NCBI GenBank assembly: GCA_016720635.1
Contig: JADKKF010000005.1
Span: 1-64,000 of the forward strand
DNA length: 64,000 nt
From: Saprospiraceae bacterium
Lineage (GTDB): Bacteria > Bacteroidota > Bacteroidia > Chitinophagales > Saprospiraceae
Direction: 5' to 3'
The notes beneath the pieces are model-generated. The model saw nothing but the letters and a program-made list of their open reading frames with translations. It was not told the DNA's origin and ran no database searches. Every line of letters begins with the position of its first letter. Position 1 is the stretch's first letter. Both the position numbers and the translations under genes were made by a program. Shown in pieces: positions 9,024 to 16,931 of this stretch.

Positions 9024-10292
9024 ATGAAAAATTGGGGGATATTTGTAGGGTCTTTTCTGTTATTTCAGAGCTATTGCCAGGGGCAAGACAGCCTGAAGCT
9101 AGACCCAATTAACGACACGATTTATGGCCTTGAAAAAGTAGAGATCCACGCCATCCAGCCTAAAACGTTGGAATACCTAACAGTATCGTCTGTTCAAATG
9201 AATCTAGCAAGTGGCCAGCAAATGGGAGATCTGCTCTTTGAGACGGGCAAGGTTGCGATTCAAAAAAGCCAGACTGCTGGCGGAAGTCCCATCCTAAGGG
9301 GATTTGAAGCCAATCGGGTAGGGCTTGAATTTGATGGTATCAGGCTGAATAACCTGATATATCGAAGTGGACATCAACATTATATCCTGATGCTAGACCC
9401 ATTTATGGTTGAAAAAATACAAATAAATCAAGGTCCTCAAAGCGTCAATTTTGGATCCGACGCCATCGGCGGCGTCCTAGCATTTACCTCGAAAAAGCCA
9501 GAATTGGCCGCCATCGATGGGCGCAGCCTCATCGCAAAGGCGAAAGCTGTATTCCAGTTTGACCAAGCAACGAGCAGTCACACAGAGCATTTCGAACTGC
9601 AAGTAGGTCTTCGAAAATTTGCTTTTTTGGGTGGGGTTACCATTACTTCCTTTGGTGCGATGACCATGGGAAAGCGAAAGAATCCTTTCGGAGAAGATAT
9701 AGGGGTGAATAGATACAAGAGAATCGCAAGAAATAATCTTTTGGATACGCTGGCGTTAAATTCTGACTCATTTGATATAGAAGCAGCCAATGCAGTTTTA
9801 AGGTATTATACTGCCAAAATAAAATTTGCCCAAAGCAAGAATACGCTCCATGAATTGAATTTTAATGTTGCAAAACTTGGAGATATCCAAAGAAACGACC
9901 GATTGTCTGAGCTTTCTGGGGACCGCTTTCTTTTTAAAAAATGGAATTATTCGCCCCAATCGAGGAGCGCAGTCCAATACCTTTTATATCATAAATTCGG
10001 TCAAAAATGGCTGCAAAACTTTAGGTTGAACGCCAATTTTCAAGGTCTCCAAGAAGGGCGGATCACACAAAAAACCACCGAGGCCCTTGTCCAGAATCGA
10101 GAAGAGAAAGTAAAAATATTTAGCATCAGCCTAGATGCGGAAACCCAAGAATTCTCAAAGCTAGGAGGCTTCAAATATGGACTTTCTGCTAGGTCCGAAA
10201 CCTTGGAATCGAAGGCGTTTTTATCCTTGTCCGAGGACAACATGCCATCGCAGCATTGGATACGAGATACCCAGATGGGGGGTCCAAACTGA
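9024..10292 (+). CDS. TonB-dependent receptor, N-terminal part (frameshifted)
   Basis: From the ATG at 9024 (a GTG at 9012 is an alternative) the frame encodes a signal peptide ending near YCQGQ, the plug domain (about residues 60-165, with MGDLLFETGKVAIQKSQTAG, LRGFEANRVGLEFDGIRLNN and DAIGGVLAFTSKKP) and the first half of a 22-strand-type barrel. The plug resembles haem/haemoglobin and cobalamin-type receptors. The frame runs into a stop at 10292, but the barrel continues in another frame from about 10250 (entry 10256-11251). Together the pieces would make a receptor of about 735 residues, a normal family length, so this is one gene broken by a single frameshift between about 10244 and 10256. 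No metal- or haem-handling genes are adjacent, so the ligand is unknown. Confidence 0.75.
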   Translation: MKNWGIFVGSFLLFQSYCQGQDSLKLDPINDTIYGLEKVEIHAIQPKTLEYLTVSSVQMNLASGQQMGDLLFETGKVAIQKSQTAGGSPILRGFEANRVGLEFDGIRLNNLIYRSGHQHYILMLDPFMVEKIQINQGPQSVNFGSDAIGGVLAFTSKKPELAAIDGRSLIAKAKAVFQFDQATSSHTEHFELQVGLRKFAFLGGVTITSFGAMTMGKRKNPFGEDIGVNRYKRIARNNLLDTLALNSDSFDIEAANAVLRYYTAKIKFAQSKNTLHELNFNVAKLGDIQRNDRLSELSGDRFLFKKWNYSPQSRSAVQYLLYHKFGQKWLQNFRLNANFQGLQEGRITQKTTEALVQNREEKVKIFSISLDAETQEFSKLGGFKYGLSARSETLESKAFLSLSEDNMPSQHWIRDTQMGGPN

Positions 10293-11251
10293 GCAATGTC
10301 GCCATTTACTTTTCTCACGAATACGAAAAAAATCTTACAAGTGAATCTGAAATTTCTTTTCAGAATGGGATAAGACTGGAGGCACAGGCCTTGAAGTCAA
10401 GGTTCGATAGCAAAGAGTTTTTCGACTTCCCATTTGACCAAATTACCCAAAATAATCTTGGTATGGCAGCACATAGTCTCCTTAGCCTTAAAAATAAAAA
10501 TGGACTTTTGGGCACATTCGGAGTCAGTACAGGATATCGAATCCCCAATGTGGACGATTTGGCAAAGGTATTTGATACTAGGCCTCAGAGCGTCATCTTG
10601 CCGAATGATCACATAAAGCCAGAGTATTCAGTTCAAACGGAACTCGAATTGCAAAAGAGGCTCAATTACCGAATTATATTCGGAGGTACGATCTATCATA
10701 CGGTCCTTTTTGATGCGCTTTTGGTAGGCCCTGGCACTTATTTAGGGCAAGACAGTGTGGTATATCAAGGTGCGAAAAGTAAGGTTTTTACCAACCAAAA
10801 TGCAAGTGTGGCGCACGTAAGCGGAGTCACATTTTTTGGTAAAATTAAGTTTTTCAATTGGTGGCAGATCGCTGGTCAGGTGACTTATACTAGAGGTACG
10901 ACCAAACAAAAAGAGCAGTTTGTACCCATGGACCATATTCAACCCCTCACGGGAAAATGCGGCATCACCTACGACAAAGGCCGTGTGACAACTAGCCTAG
11001 ATTTGCTTTTCAATGGTGTCAAGCCCCTAAAACTTTATGCCCCGAATGGCGAGGACAATGCCCAATATGCCACGATAAATGGGACGCCCGCTTGGATGGA
11101 TCTGCGCTGGAATTTGAACTATATGTTTCGGCCCAATATCGGTTTGCAACTTGGCGTGAACAATATTTTGGACCATCGGTATCGCGTTTTTGCCTCTGGG
11201 GTGAATGCCCCTGGGCGGTCGATTTGGTTTAAGCTGAGCCTGGGTTTATAA
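10256..11251 (+). pseudogene. TonB-dependent receptor, C-terminal barrel part in shifted frame
   Basis: This 331-codon frame continues the barrel begun at 9024. It contains the strongly conserved barrel motif TRYPDGGSKLSNVAIY (reading from ALDTRYPDGG near 10254) and ends with the usual TonB-receptor C-terminus LGVNNILDHRYRVFASGVNA followed by an aromatic last strand (SIWFKLSLGL). Its first possible start is a TTG at 10256, with no promoter or leader, so it is unlikely to be translated separately. The frame differs from the N-terminal piece by one register (-1). The cause is either a recent mutation or an error in assembly; a run of six G at 10277-10282 lies close by but downstream of the point where the frame must already have changed. 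Confidence 0.7.
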
Positions 11252-11262
11252 TCAGAATATAA

Positions 11263-11396
11263 GGGCGAATCCCTCCCTTCGAGACGAGGTCGGGTCGGGT
11301 CGTCCGTGACTTCACTTCGTTTCGGTCTCGACATACGATGTAGTCGAGACTGGCCTGAGCGCAAAGCGCTCAGGCCAGCACTACCACCCCTTTCGC
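11263..11396 (-). repeat. Dispersed structured intergenic element R2 (reverse orientation)
   Basis: Read on the minus strand, GCGAA (11396-11392) starts the element and TTCGC (11269-11265), followed by CC, ends it. The body contains GGGGTGGTAGTG, a perfect hairpin GGCCTGAGCGC/GCGCTCAGGCC, AGTCTCGAC/GTCGAGAC, GAAACGAAGTGAAG and the core ACGACCCGACCCGACCTCG. It points against both flanking plus-strand genes. Confidence 0.75.
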
Positions 11397-11556
11397 ATGC
11401 TATCCATTCAAAATCATTGCTTTAACTCCTCCAAACAAGCTCAAATGCTTTAATTAGCCTCTCACGCATATTTCAAAAATATACGCTCAAAATGCAAGTT
11501 ATCCAGTCAATGGTGCAGAATATACACTCTGACTAATCAATGGTGCATTTCGGATA

Positions 11557-11564
11557 TAATTTTG
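11557..11564 (+). promoter_or_regulatory. Promoter -7 element (TAATTTTG) for the 11581 gene
   Basis: TAATTTTG fits TAnnTTTG and would place the transcription start about 11 nt before the ATG at 11581. Two direct copies of TCAATGGTGCA (about 11507 and 11537) lie just upstream and could be operator sites; this is only a spacing observation. The rest of the 11252-11580 gap is element R2. Confidence 0.45.
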
Positions 11565-11580
11565 AATCAAAATCAAGCAA

Positions 11581-12204
11581 ATGGAGTGGATCATTTTAAA
11601 CGGAAACAAAAGGTATTGGAGCGGAAGAATTTGCTTCTTATGGATATTAATCACAACCATAAGTACGATTAAAGCTCAGAACAGTAATAACTTAATATCA
11701 TCCAAAATGGAAGTACCGATAGAATATAAAACGTGGATTAAAACGTATTCCATACCAATGCTTCCGCTGGCGCATGCAGGTGTCAATAAGGACTCCAAAA
11801 GCAGTCCAGATTTGAGACTAGAAGGATTTCAGGCGAGGCTCTTAAGAAAAATAAATCAGCGAAATGCCATAGTCTCCCTAGAGTGCGAGATTTTAAATAT
11901 CGGTAAAGGTGATTTTTTATCGGATCCACAAAAACAAGTCCTCCTGATTTATCAAATGTCGGGTACACAAGATGGGCAACTGATAGGTATGATGCCTTTT
12001 TATAGTATTAAATCCAATCAAAGATTAAGCTTTCATGTCCCTATCCAATGGTCTGCTAATATAGAGCCAAATACTCATTTTACGGCCATTATTGCCCTAC
12101 ATCCGACCATTTTCGATGATAAAACCATCCAAAATGACGACTTCAATGTCCATAATAATATAGCGGACCTCAATGTTGACAGTATCAATAAATTAATTCA
12201 ATAA
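11581..12204 (+). CDS. Secreted protein of unknown function
   Basis: I do not recognise this 207-residue protein. It has an N-terminal hydrophobic segment (about residues 15-33, CFLWILITTISTIKAQ) that looks like a signal peptide. The mature part has alternating hydrophobic strands (for example NAIVSLECEILNIG, KQVLLIYQMSG, THFTAIIALHP) suggesting a small beta-sandwich. No cysteines, metal ligands or sorting domain are evident in the mature part. The next gene starts 17 nt downstream, so the two are probably co-transcribed and their secreted products may work together. It is preceded by a good TAnnTTTG element. Confidence 0.65.
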   Translation: MEWIILNGNKRYWSGRICFLWILITTISTIKAQNSNNLISSKMEVPIEYKTWIKTYSIPMLPLAHAGVNKDSKSSPDLRLEGFQARLLRKINQRNAIVSLECEILNIGKGDFLSDPQKQVLLIYQMSGTQDGQLIGMMPFYSIKSNQRLSFHVPIQWSANIEPNTHFTAIIALHPTIFDDKTIQNDDFNVHNNIADLNVDSINKLIQ

Positions 12205-12221
12205 ACTAAATCTTAATTATC

Positions 12222-13241
12222 ATGAATACCAAAATCAAAAGTTTCATCCTCGTAGCTTCGGCAATATTTTACTTGGGCTCAGATAGCCTACATGCCCAGT
12301 CTTCCAATATCAGAAAAGTCAAAGAAAAAACCGAAAAAGCTACTAGAAGCACCCGCGACGTTGCAGAAGGTGTAGAGGCAGTTGGGAACAATGTTAATGC
12401 CATCGCCGACAATGTCAACGAAGTAATCAGAGTCATTCAACCTTTTATCAATGTTTTTAAGAAAAACAAAAAAGAACAAGAAATGACCCAGACAGATCAG
12501 CCTGTGATGAACAACACCAACCAGTCAGGTAGCGATCCATCTAATACCAACCAGTCTTCTGATCAACAACAAGGGTCCTCTATCAATTCTGATGCTTATT
12601 CCCAACCCGATAATTATGGCAATCCGATGCAACAAAGTTTTCCAAGCCAAGAGGGATCTACGATTTATTTTTCTGATGGTTCCGCTTATTTGGGTTGTCT
12701 AGATCACAGAAAGTATGGTGCATATCTCGATGCTAGAAAAGGATTGATTTATGACGATGTGGATGCTGGTGAATACGCAGATCAGATCGACCTAATTTTT
12801 ATGTCGCAATCTACAAAGACCGGGGATATCTACAGACTGTTTTCTCCAGGACATGCCCTAGAACCAGGAGGCTTTAAGTCCTTGAAAGGAGAAAGATATA
12901 AGGTGATTACACAAAATCCAATCAAAAAATGGTCAAGAGCTAACTTATCCAAAGTTGGTTTGACACCTCTGACAGAAGAGCAATTCGATAGAATTCAAAG
13001 CAACAAACAACTCTATGGCGTAGTGAAAAATGTTCCAAAGTACGCCACAACATATCGATCTGAAGAAAAGCTGGATGGTAAGGTTTTTGCCATCAAGACA
13101 GAGACGGCAGATCGAGTCGCATATGCTCTTTTATGCGTAGTAAAACAATTCGGTACAGTTGGCAGCACTTCATATTTGCAAGTTAAGTTAAAGGTTCATG
13201 GCATCGATGAGAACGGAGATGGCCTGCCTGATCTAGACTAA
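12222..13241 (+). CDS. Secreted protein of unknown function with low-complexity linker
   Basis: This 339-residue protein has a signal peptide (about residues 1-25, cut after LHAQ). A helical, probably coiled-coil stretch (about 28-90) follows, with heptad-like VRKVKEKTEKATRSTRDVAE and NNVNAIADNVNEVI. Then comes an Asn/Gln/Ser-rich linker (about 95-145) and a globular C-terminal domain (about 150-339) starting GSTIYFSDGSAYLG and ending with an Asp-rich tail, HGIDENGDGLPDLD, that resembles a calcium-binding loop. I do not recognise the family. It is 17 nt downstream of another secreted unknown and probably in its operon. No sorting domain is seen, so a periplasmic or outer-membrane-associated location is only a guess. 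Confidence 0.65.
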   Translation: MNTKIKSFILVASAIFYLGSDSLHAQSSNIRKVKEKTEKATRSTRDVAEGVEAVGNNVNAIADNVNEVIRVIQPFINVFKKNKKEQEMTQTDQPVMNNTNQSGSDPSNTNQSSDQQQGSSINSDAYSQPDNYGNPMQQSFPSQEGSTIYFSDGSAYLGCLDHRKYGAYLDARKGLIYDDVDAGEYADQIDLIFMSQSTKTGDIYRLFSPGHALEPGGFKSLKGERYKVITQNPIKKWSRANLSKVGLTPLTEEQFDRIQSNKQLYGVVKNVPKYATTYRSEEKLDGKVFAIKTETADRVAYALLCVVKQFGTVGSTSYLQVKLKVHGIDENGDGLPDLD

Positions 13242-13605
13242 AAAAGATACACCATGGAAATTTACTTCCCTAGGGATTTGACATAGGGATTATAGAGGCA
13301 TTTTTCTGGAGAATTTAGATTTTATCAATTCTTGAGAAATAACACAAGGCAATATTTTCAGATGAGATTTGATCAAAAGAACGTTGCTGGATCTACGCTA
13401 GAAACCCTGAATTTTACTACCATCCTCTAAAGGATGCTTGATTTTAAAGATTTCAAATATATCGGAATTAGCCATGCGGCATTTTTTTTTAATTCCCCAT
13501 CAACAAGAACACCAAGCATGAAAACAGACAGTATGAAGGTGTCGTATGGCTACATTCTGATTTCGAATCTAACCCTTTTTTATTAATTATTAAAACTCCA
13601 AAAAA
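13242..13605. other. 364-nt intergenic region
   Basis: There is no gene-like ORF here. A short GCC/GGC hairpin followed by a run of nine T (about 13473-13490) might end the upstream transcript but is weak. No TAnnTTTG element was found before the ATG at 13606. No copy of the R-family element is present. Confidence 0.35.
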
Positions 13606-14790
13606 ATGAAAAAATTATTTTTTTATTTGGCTGCTTATGTTGGATTTTTTACACAAACTCTTACAGGCCAAATTAGCGTAAAGATAGACAAACCAATGTC
13701 TGAGGCGGACCACGCAGAGGTCAAAAATCTTATGGCCAGTGTGCCTAATAATACCTATAGCTTCAAATCCGATGTCAGAGGTAAAAATGGAAATGTTCGC
13801 AAAGAGATGGGTGGCTTACAAGGACTCAATAATGTCCAAGGATTGATGAATGCAATGCCTAGAACAGCTTTCGAAGGCGGAGCTAATAGAGGGGGTCAAA
13901 GAGGGAACACCATGAATAATGGTCAAAACAGAGGACAATCTAGTGGTTCTTATCAACCCAATCCAGGCGGAAATCAGAGGGGTATGGGTACAAATCCTAG
14001 GTCGGGTGGAGTCCAAGATCCTTTTAATTCGGGCAATCAAAATCAAAACAACAATCAGCGGCCCAATACGGATATTCGAGGTAATGCCGAAAATTCTGGG
14101 TCAATGGCAGGGAATCGCCCGGGTTCTATGGTAAACCGTAGTGGCATGGCCCAAGGAAAAGAAGGCGAAAAGCCAGAAAGCGGCGGCGGTAAGCCCGATG
14201 GCGGTGGTGGTAAGCCCGATGGCGGTGGAGGAAAACCAGATGGTGGTGGAAAGGCTCCTGATGGCGATAAAAAACCAGGAGGTGGAGCCACGGCTGGCGG
14301 AGAGTCAAAACCGCCTGTTCGTGGAGGCAGTGACAAGCCTCCAACAAAGCCTGAAAAGAAACCAGGTGAAAAACCAGATAAAAAGCCAGGTGGAATGGAC
14401 AACAAACCAGATAAAAAACCAGGAGACAAGCCTGAAAAGAAACCAGGTGAAAAACCAGATAAGAAACCAGATAGAGGTGGTGGAAATCCAGAGGGCGGCG
14501 AAAGCGGTGGAAACTTCATAGAATATGGAACTGGTGGCAATACGGTAGATTACGGAAGTGGATCAGAGATCAATAGAGGCGAAGGAGGGAACACATACAC
14601 TCCAACGTACTGGAGGGATGAAATGACGGGTAATTTTGTGATAAACCCAGGATTTAACAATTTAATGCCTACGTCATTGAATCAAAGTATTGGTGGGTCT
14701 TATTTTGTTTGCAAAGATTGTACACCTGCGGGTATGGGTACGGCCAATTTTGAAAAGCTTTCGGGCATATTGAGCAAGTACAAGAATTAA
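13606..14790 (+). CDS. Secreted low-complexity Pro/Gly/Lys-rich repeat protein
   Basis: The 394-residue protein has a signal peptide (about residues 1-21, ending LTGQ). It is followed by an Asn/Gly/Gln-rich part (about 80-180), then tandem GGGKPDGG units (about 195-230) and tandem KPEKKPGEKPDKKPGG-type units (about 245-305). The last 90 residues are more ordered and include two cysteines (VCKDC). Such basic Pro/Gly-rich tracts are unstructured and often bind polyanions or act as spacers, but I cannot name a function. The third-position pattern keeps the frame open through the repeats, and the opposite-strand Pro-rich frames at 14055-14540 are shadows. It lies between other secreted proteins. 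Confidence 0.65.
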   Translation: MKKLFFYLAAYVGFFTQTLTGQISVKIDKPMSEADHAEVKNLMASVPNNTYSFKSDVRGKNGNVRKEMGGLQGLNNVQGLMNAMPRTAFEGGANRGGQRGNTMNNGQNRGQSSGSYQPNPGGNQRGMGTNPRSGGVQDPFNSGNQNQNNNQRPNTDIRGNAENSGSMAGNRPGSMVNRSGMAQGKEGEKPESGGGKPDGGGGKPDGGGGKPDGGGKAPDGDKKPGGGATAGGESKPPVRGGSDKPPTKPEKKPGEKPDKKPGGMDNKPDKKPGDKPEKKPGEKPDKKPDRGGGNPEGGESGGNFIEYGTGGNTVDYGSGSEINRGEGGNTYTPTYWRDEMTGNFVINPGFNNLMPTSLNQSIGGSYFVCKDCTPAGMGTANFEKLSGILSKYKN

Positions 14791-14865
14791 GATTACTTTT
14801 CTTTCATATTAAAATAATGTAAACCACTCTAATTTTTATACATTCGTACAATAAAAACCTAGATC

Positions 14866-16671
14866 ATGAAGCGTATCGCCATTATTGTCTATTCAACCTT
14901 GATTTTCTTTTCTACGGAGATGATAAGTCAATCCAACTGTTCCATGTTGACAGGAGTTAATCCTTATTTCAATGAATATTGGTCTGGTGAATTTCCTTTT
15001 TCAAATTTGATGATGCAATCACAATTCAAGTGGAATGTACTGGATAGAGACTGGCCCGAAATTGACGAATGGAGCTCTACATTGTACCACGACAGTTTGG
15101 TCAAAGACCCCAATGGATATCCAATAGGTATCCCGCAGTATTTTAGATCACAAGATGAAAGCCAAACAACTAGAACTTGGCTGATTCTTGATGCCAAAGG
15201 ACCATTCCCTAAAGGCATTTATACGGTGCTTTATGATGGAGAAGGAACAATTGACATCATTGGAAGTTTTATACGCAGATTTATTGAAAATAGACCGGGA
15301 TTTATCCAATTTGAAGTGGATTACACCTCATTTGATCAAGGAGGCTTAGGCTTGGAGATATTGAGATCGGACAAATTGAATCATGTGAGAAATATACGAG
15401 TCCTATTGCCAAATACAAGCGAATCAGATGCGACCTATCCTTTCAATCCTGCATTTATTAATCAGATAAAACCGTTTTCTTGTGTCCGTTTTCTCAACTG
15501 GCCAGGTATCAACAACAGCAAGGATTCTCTTTGGGTCGATCGAAAGAATCCCAATTATTTCAACCAATCTAGTACAGGAGATGGAGGCTTGGCATGGGAA
15601 CACATGATAAAACTTTGCAACTTCACCCAAAAAGACATGTGGCTATGCATCCCACATAAGGCAACTGAAGACTACGTATATCAACTGGCTTTACTGATGA
15701 AAGGATCCCTTCGCAAAGAATCCAAAATCTACCTCGAATATTCCAATGAAGTGTGGAATGATATATTTGATCAGCACCATTGGGTTCGCGACAATTCGCC
15801 CTATTCCAATGCGCCTTTTGCGCATAAATATGCCTATTTAGCCAATCGGGCATTCAAGCAATTCATGCGTGGTATGGGCAGCGATAGCAATCGAGTGGTT
15901 CGGGTGATTGCTGGGCAACATTATAATCCGTGGATAGCAGAGGAGGCCATAGCTCATGTCAAAGAAATTGGTGGCAAGGTAGATGCCGTAAGTTGTGCCT
16001 CTTATTTTGCACCCAGCAACCCAGCAGGATCGCTGTCTGTAGCCCAAATAGCGAATATGACCAAACAAGAAATCCAAGCGAGGGCAAAGCCTTTTATCCT
16101 AGATCACAGAGACATCGCTGTAGCCAATAATATTCCGCTATTGATGTATGAAAGTGGGCCGCATATGACAAGGGACCAATGGGGACAAAATCCACCGTTC
16201 GAGCAGGCATTGTGTGAGTTTCACCAAAGTCCTCAAATGGGCGAAATATATAGGGACTGGCTGAAATTTTTGAGGGACACAGCTGGTGTGAAACTGCACA
16301 ATATACTTGGGCTGCAGGATGATTTGTGCACATTTGGACATATATCGGATACTTGGGCAACTACACCTACTGTTAAACTCCAAGCAGTGCTTGATTTCGC
16401 ATGCAGTGAACCTGTCTCCAATTCAGAAATAGAAACTCGAAATGAGGACTTTAGCTTGTATCCCAATCCATTGAGTGAAACATTGAATTTAAATTTTCTA
16501 ATTGTGCCGGGTCGGGTTGAGATTTTGGATGTCTTTGGTAATATTTTGTATTCAGAGCAGGGTTCTTCAAACAATGTGAAGGTGGATATGAGTGATTTTC
16601 CAACGGGTATGTATATAGCTAGAGCAAAGATGGAAGGGCGACTTTCGGTGAAAAAATTTCTTAAAATATGA
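14866..16671 (+). CDS. T9SS-exported glycosidase-like (clan GH-A type) protein
   Basis: This 601-residue protein has a signal peptide (about residues 1-21), a large catalytic-type domain (about 25-500) and a type-A T9SS sorting domain (about 520-601, beginning FSLYPNPLSETLNLNF). Two segments fit the acid/base and nucleophile positions of clan GH-A TIM-barrel glycosidases: IYLEYSNEVWN, with the Asn-Glu pair at residues 294-295, and PLLMYESGPH, with Glu at residue 429. WLCIPHKATEDYV and the alternating barrel-like strands agree with this. The exact family and substrate are not evident, and similar proteins are sometimes annotated merely as cellulose-binding. Export by T9SS suggests action on external polysaccharide. 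No SusCD pair is close enough to assign a substrate. Confidence 0.7.
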   Translation: MKRIAIIVYSTLIFFSTEMISQSNCSMLTGVNPYFNEYWSGEFPFSNLMMQSQFKWNVLDRDWPEIDEWSSTLYHDSLVKDPNGYPIGIPQYFRSQDESQTTRTWLILDAKGPFPKGIYTVLYDGEGTIDIIGSFIRRFIENRPGFIQFEVDYTSFDQGGLGLEILRSDKLNHVRNIRVLLPNTSESDATYPFNPAFINQIKPFSCVRFLNWPGINNSKDSLWVDRKNPNYFNQSSTGDGGLAWEHMIKLCNFTQKDMWLCIPHKATEDYVYQLALLMKGSLRKESKIYLEYSNEVWNDIFDQHHWVRDNSPYSNAPFAHKYAYLANRAFKQFMRGMGSDSNRVVRVIAGQHYNPWIAEEAIAHVKEIGGKVDAVSCASYFAPSNPAGSLSVAQIANMTKQEIQARAKPFILDHRDIAVANNIPLLMYESGPHMTRDQWGQNPPFEQALCEFHQSPQMGEIYRDWLKFLRDTAGVKLHNILGLQDDLCTFGHISDTWATTPTVKLQAVLDFACSEPVSNSEIETRNEDFSLYPNPLSETLNLNFLIVPGRVEILDVFGNILYSEQGSSNNVKVDMSDFPTGMYIARAKMEGRLSVKKFLKI

Positions 16672-16684
16672 CTAAAAACCTAGT

Positions 16685-16831
16685 GCATGAGTGGGTGAAG
16701 TGGTCAAGTAATGATCCATCCCAGATGGTGAATTACTTGAGTCATGGCTGGTATCAAAGATGCCAGACAGGACGGTACCCACGCAACACACGACCCAGAT
16801 CTCGACACTAGGAGAGAGCTGGGGCATGCCC
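16685..16831 (+). repeat. Dispersed structured intergenic element R3
   Basis: Closing helix GCATG (16685-16689)/CATGC (16825-16829), followed by CCAAAA. Inner hairpins are CAAGTAAT/ATTACTTG and GGCTGGTATC/GATGCCAG. The core CACACGACCCAG pairs with CTGGG just before the 3' arm (CCCAG/CTGGG). It lies between the T9SS glycosidase-like gene and dnaX in the same orientation, upstream of the dnaX promoter. Confidence 0.75.
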
Positions 16832-16905
16832 AAAATAAAATGAATCTCAAAGGCTTAAAAATAAAAAACTTACTGTCTTGGGATAAATCTCTCGATGGGA
16901 TTGTG

Positions 16906-16913
16906 TAATTTTG
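16906..16913 (+). promoter_or_regulatory. dnaX promoter -7 element (TAATTTTG)
   Basis: TAATTTTG at 16906-16913 predicts transcription starting near 16918. It overlaps the TTG at 16911 that would otherwise be the longest start, so it argues for the start at TTG 16932. Confidence 0.5.
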
Positions 16914-16931
16914 TGTAAAATAAATCATTCA

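Noticed and set aside
11119..11364. Small ORF across element R2
   Set aside because: Overlaps the TonB receptor C-terminus and the structured repeat; composition follows the repeat, not a protein.
13473..13490. Possible terminator with a T9 run
   Set aside because: The stem is only 3-4 bp, too weak for a confident call.
14055..14540. Pro-rich 161-codon ORF on the minus strand
   Set aside because: It is the antisense shadow of the KPG/GGG repeats of the plus-strand gene; no start context or promoter.
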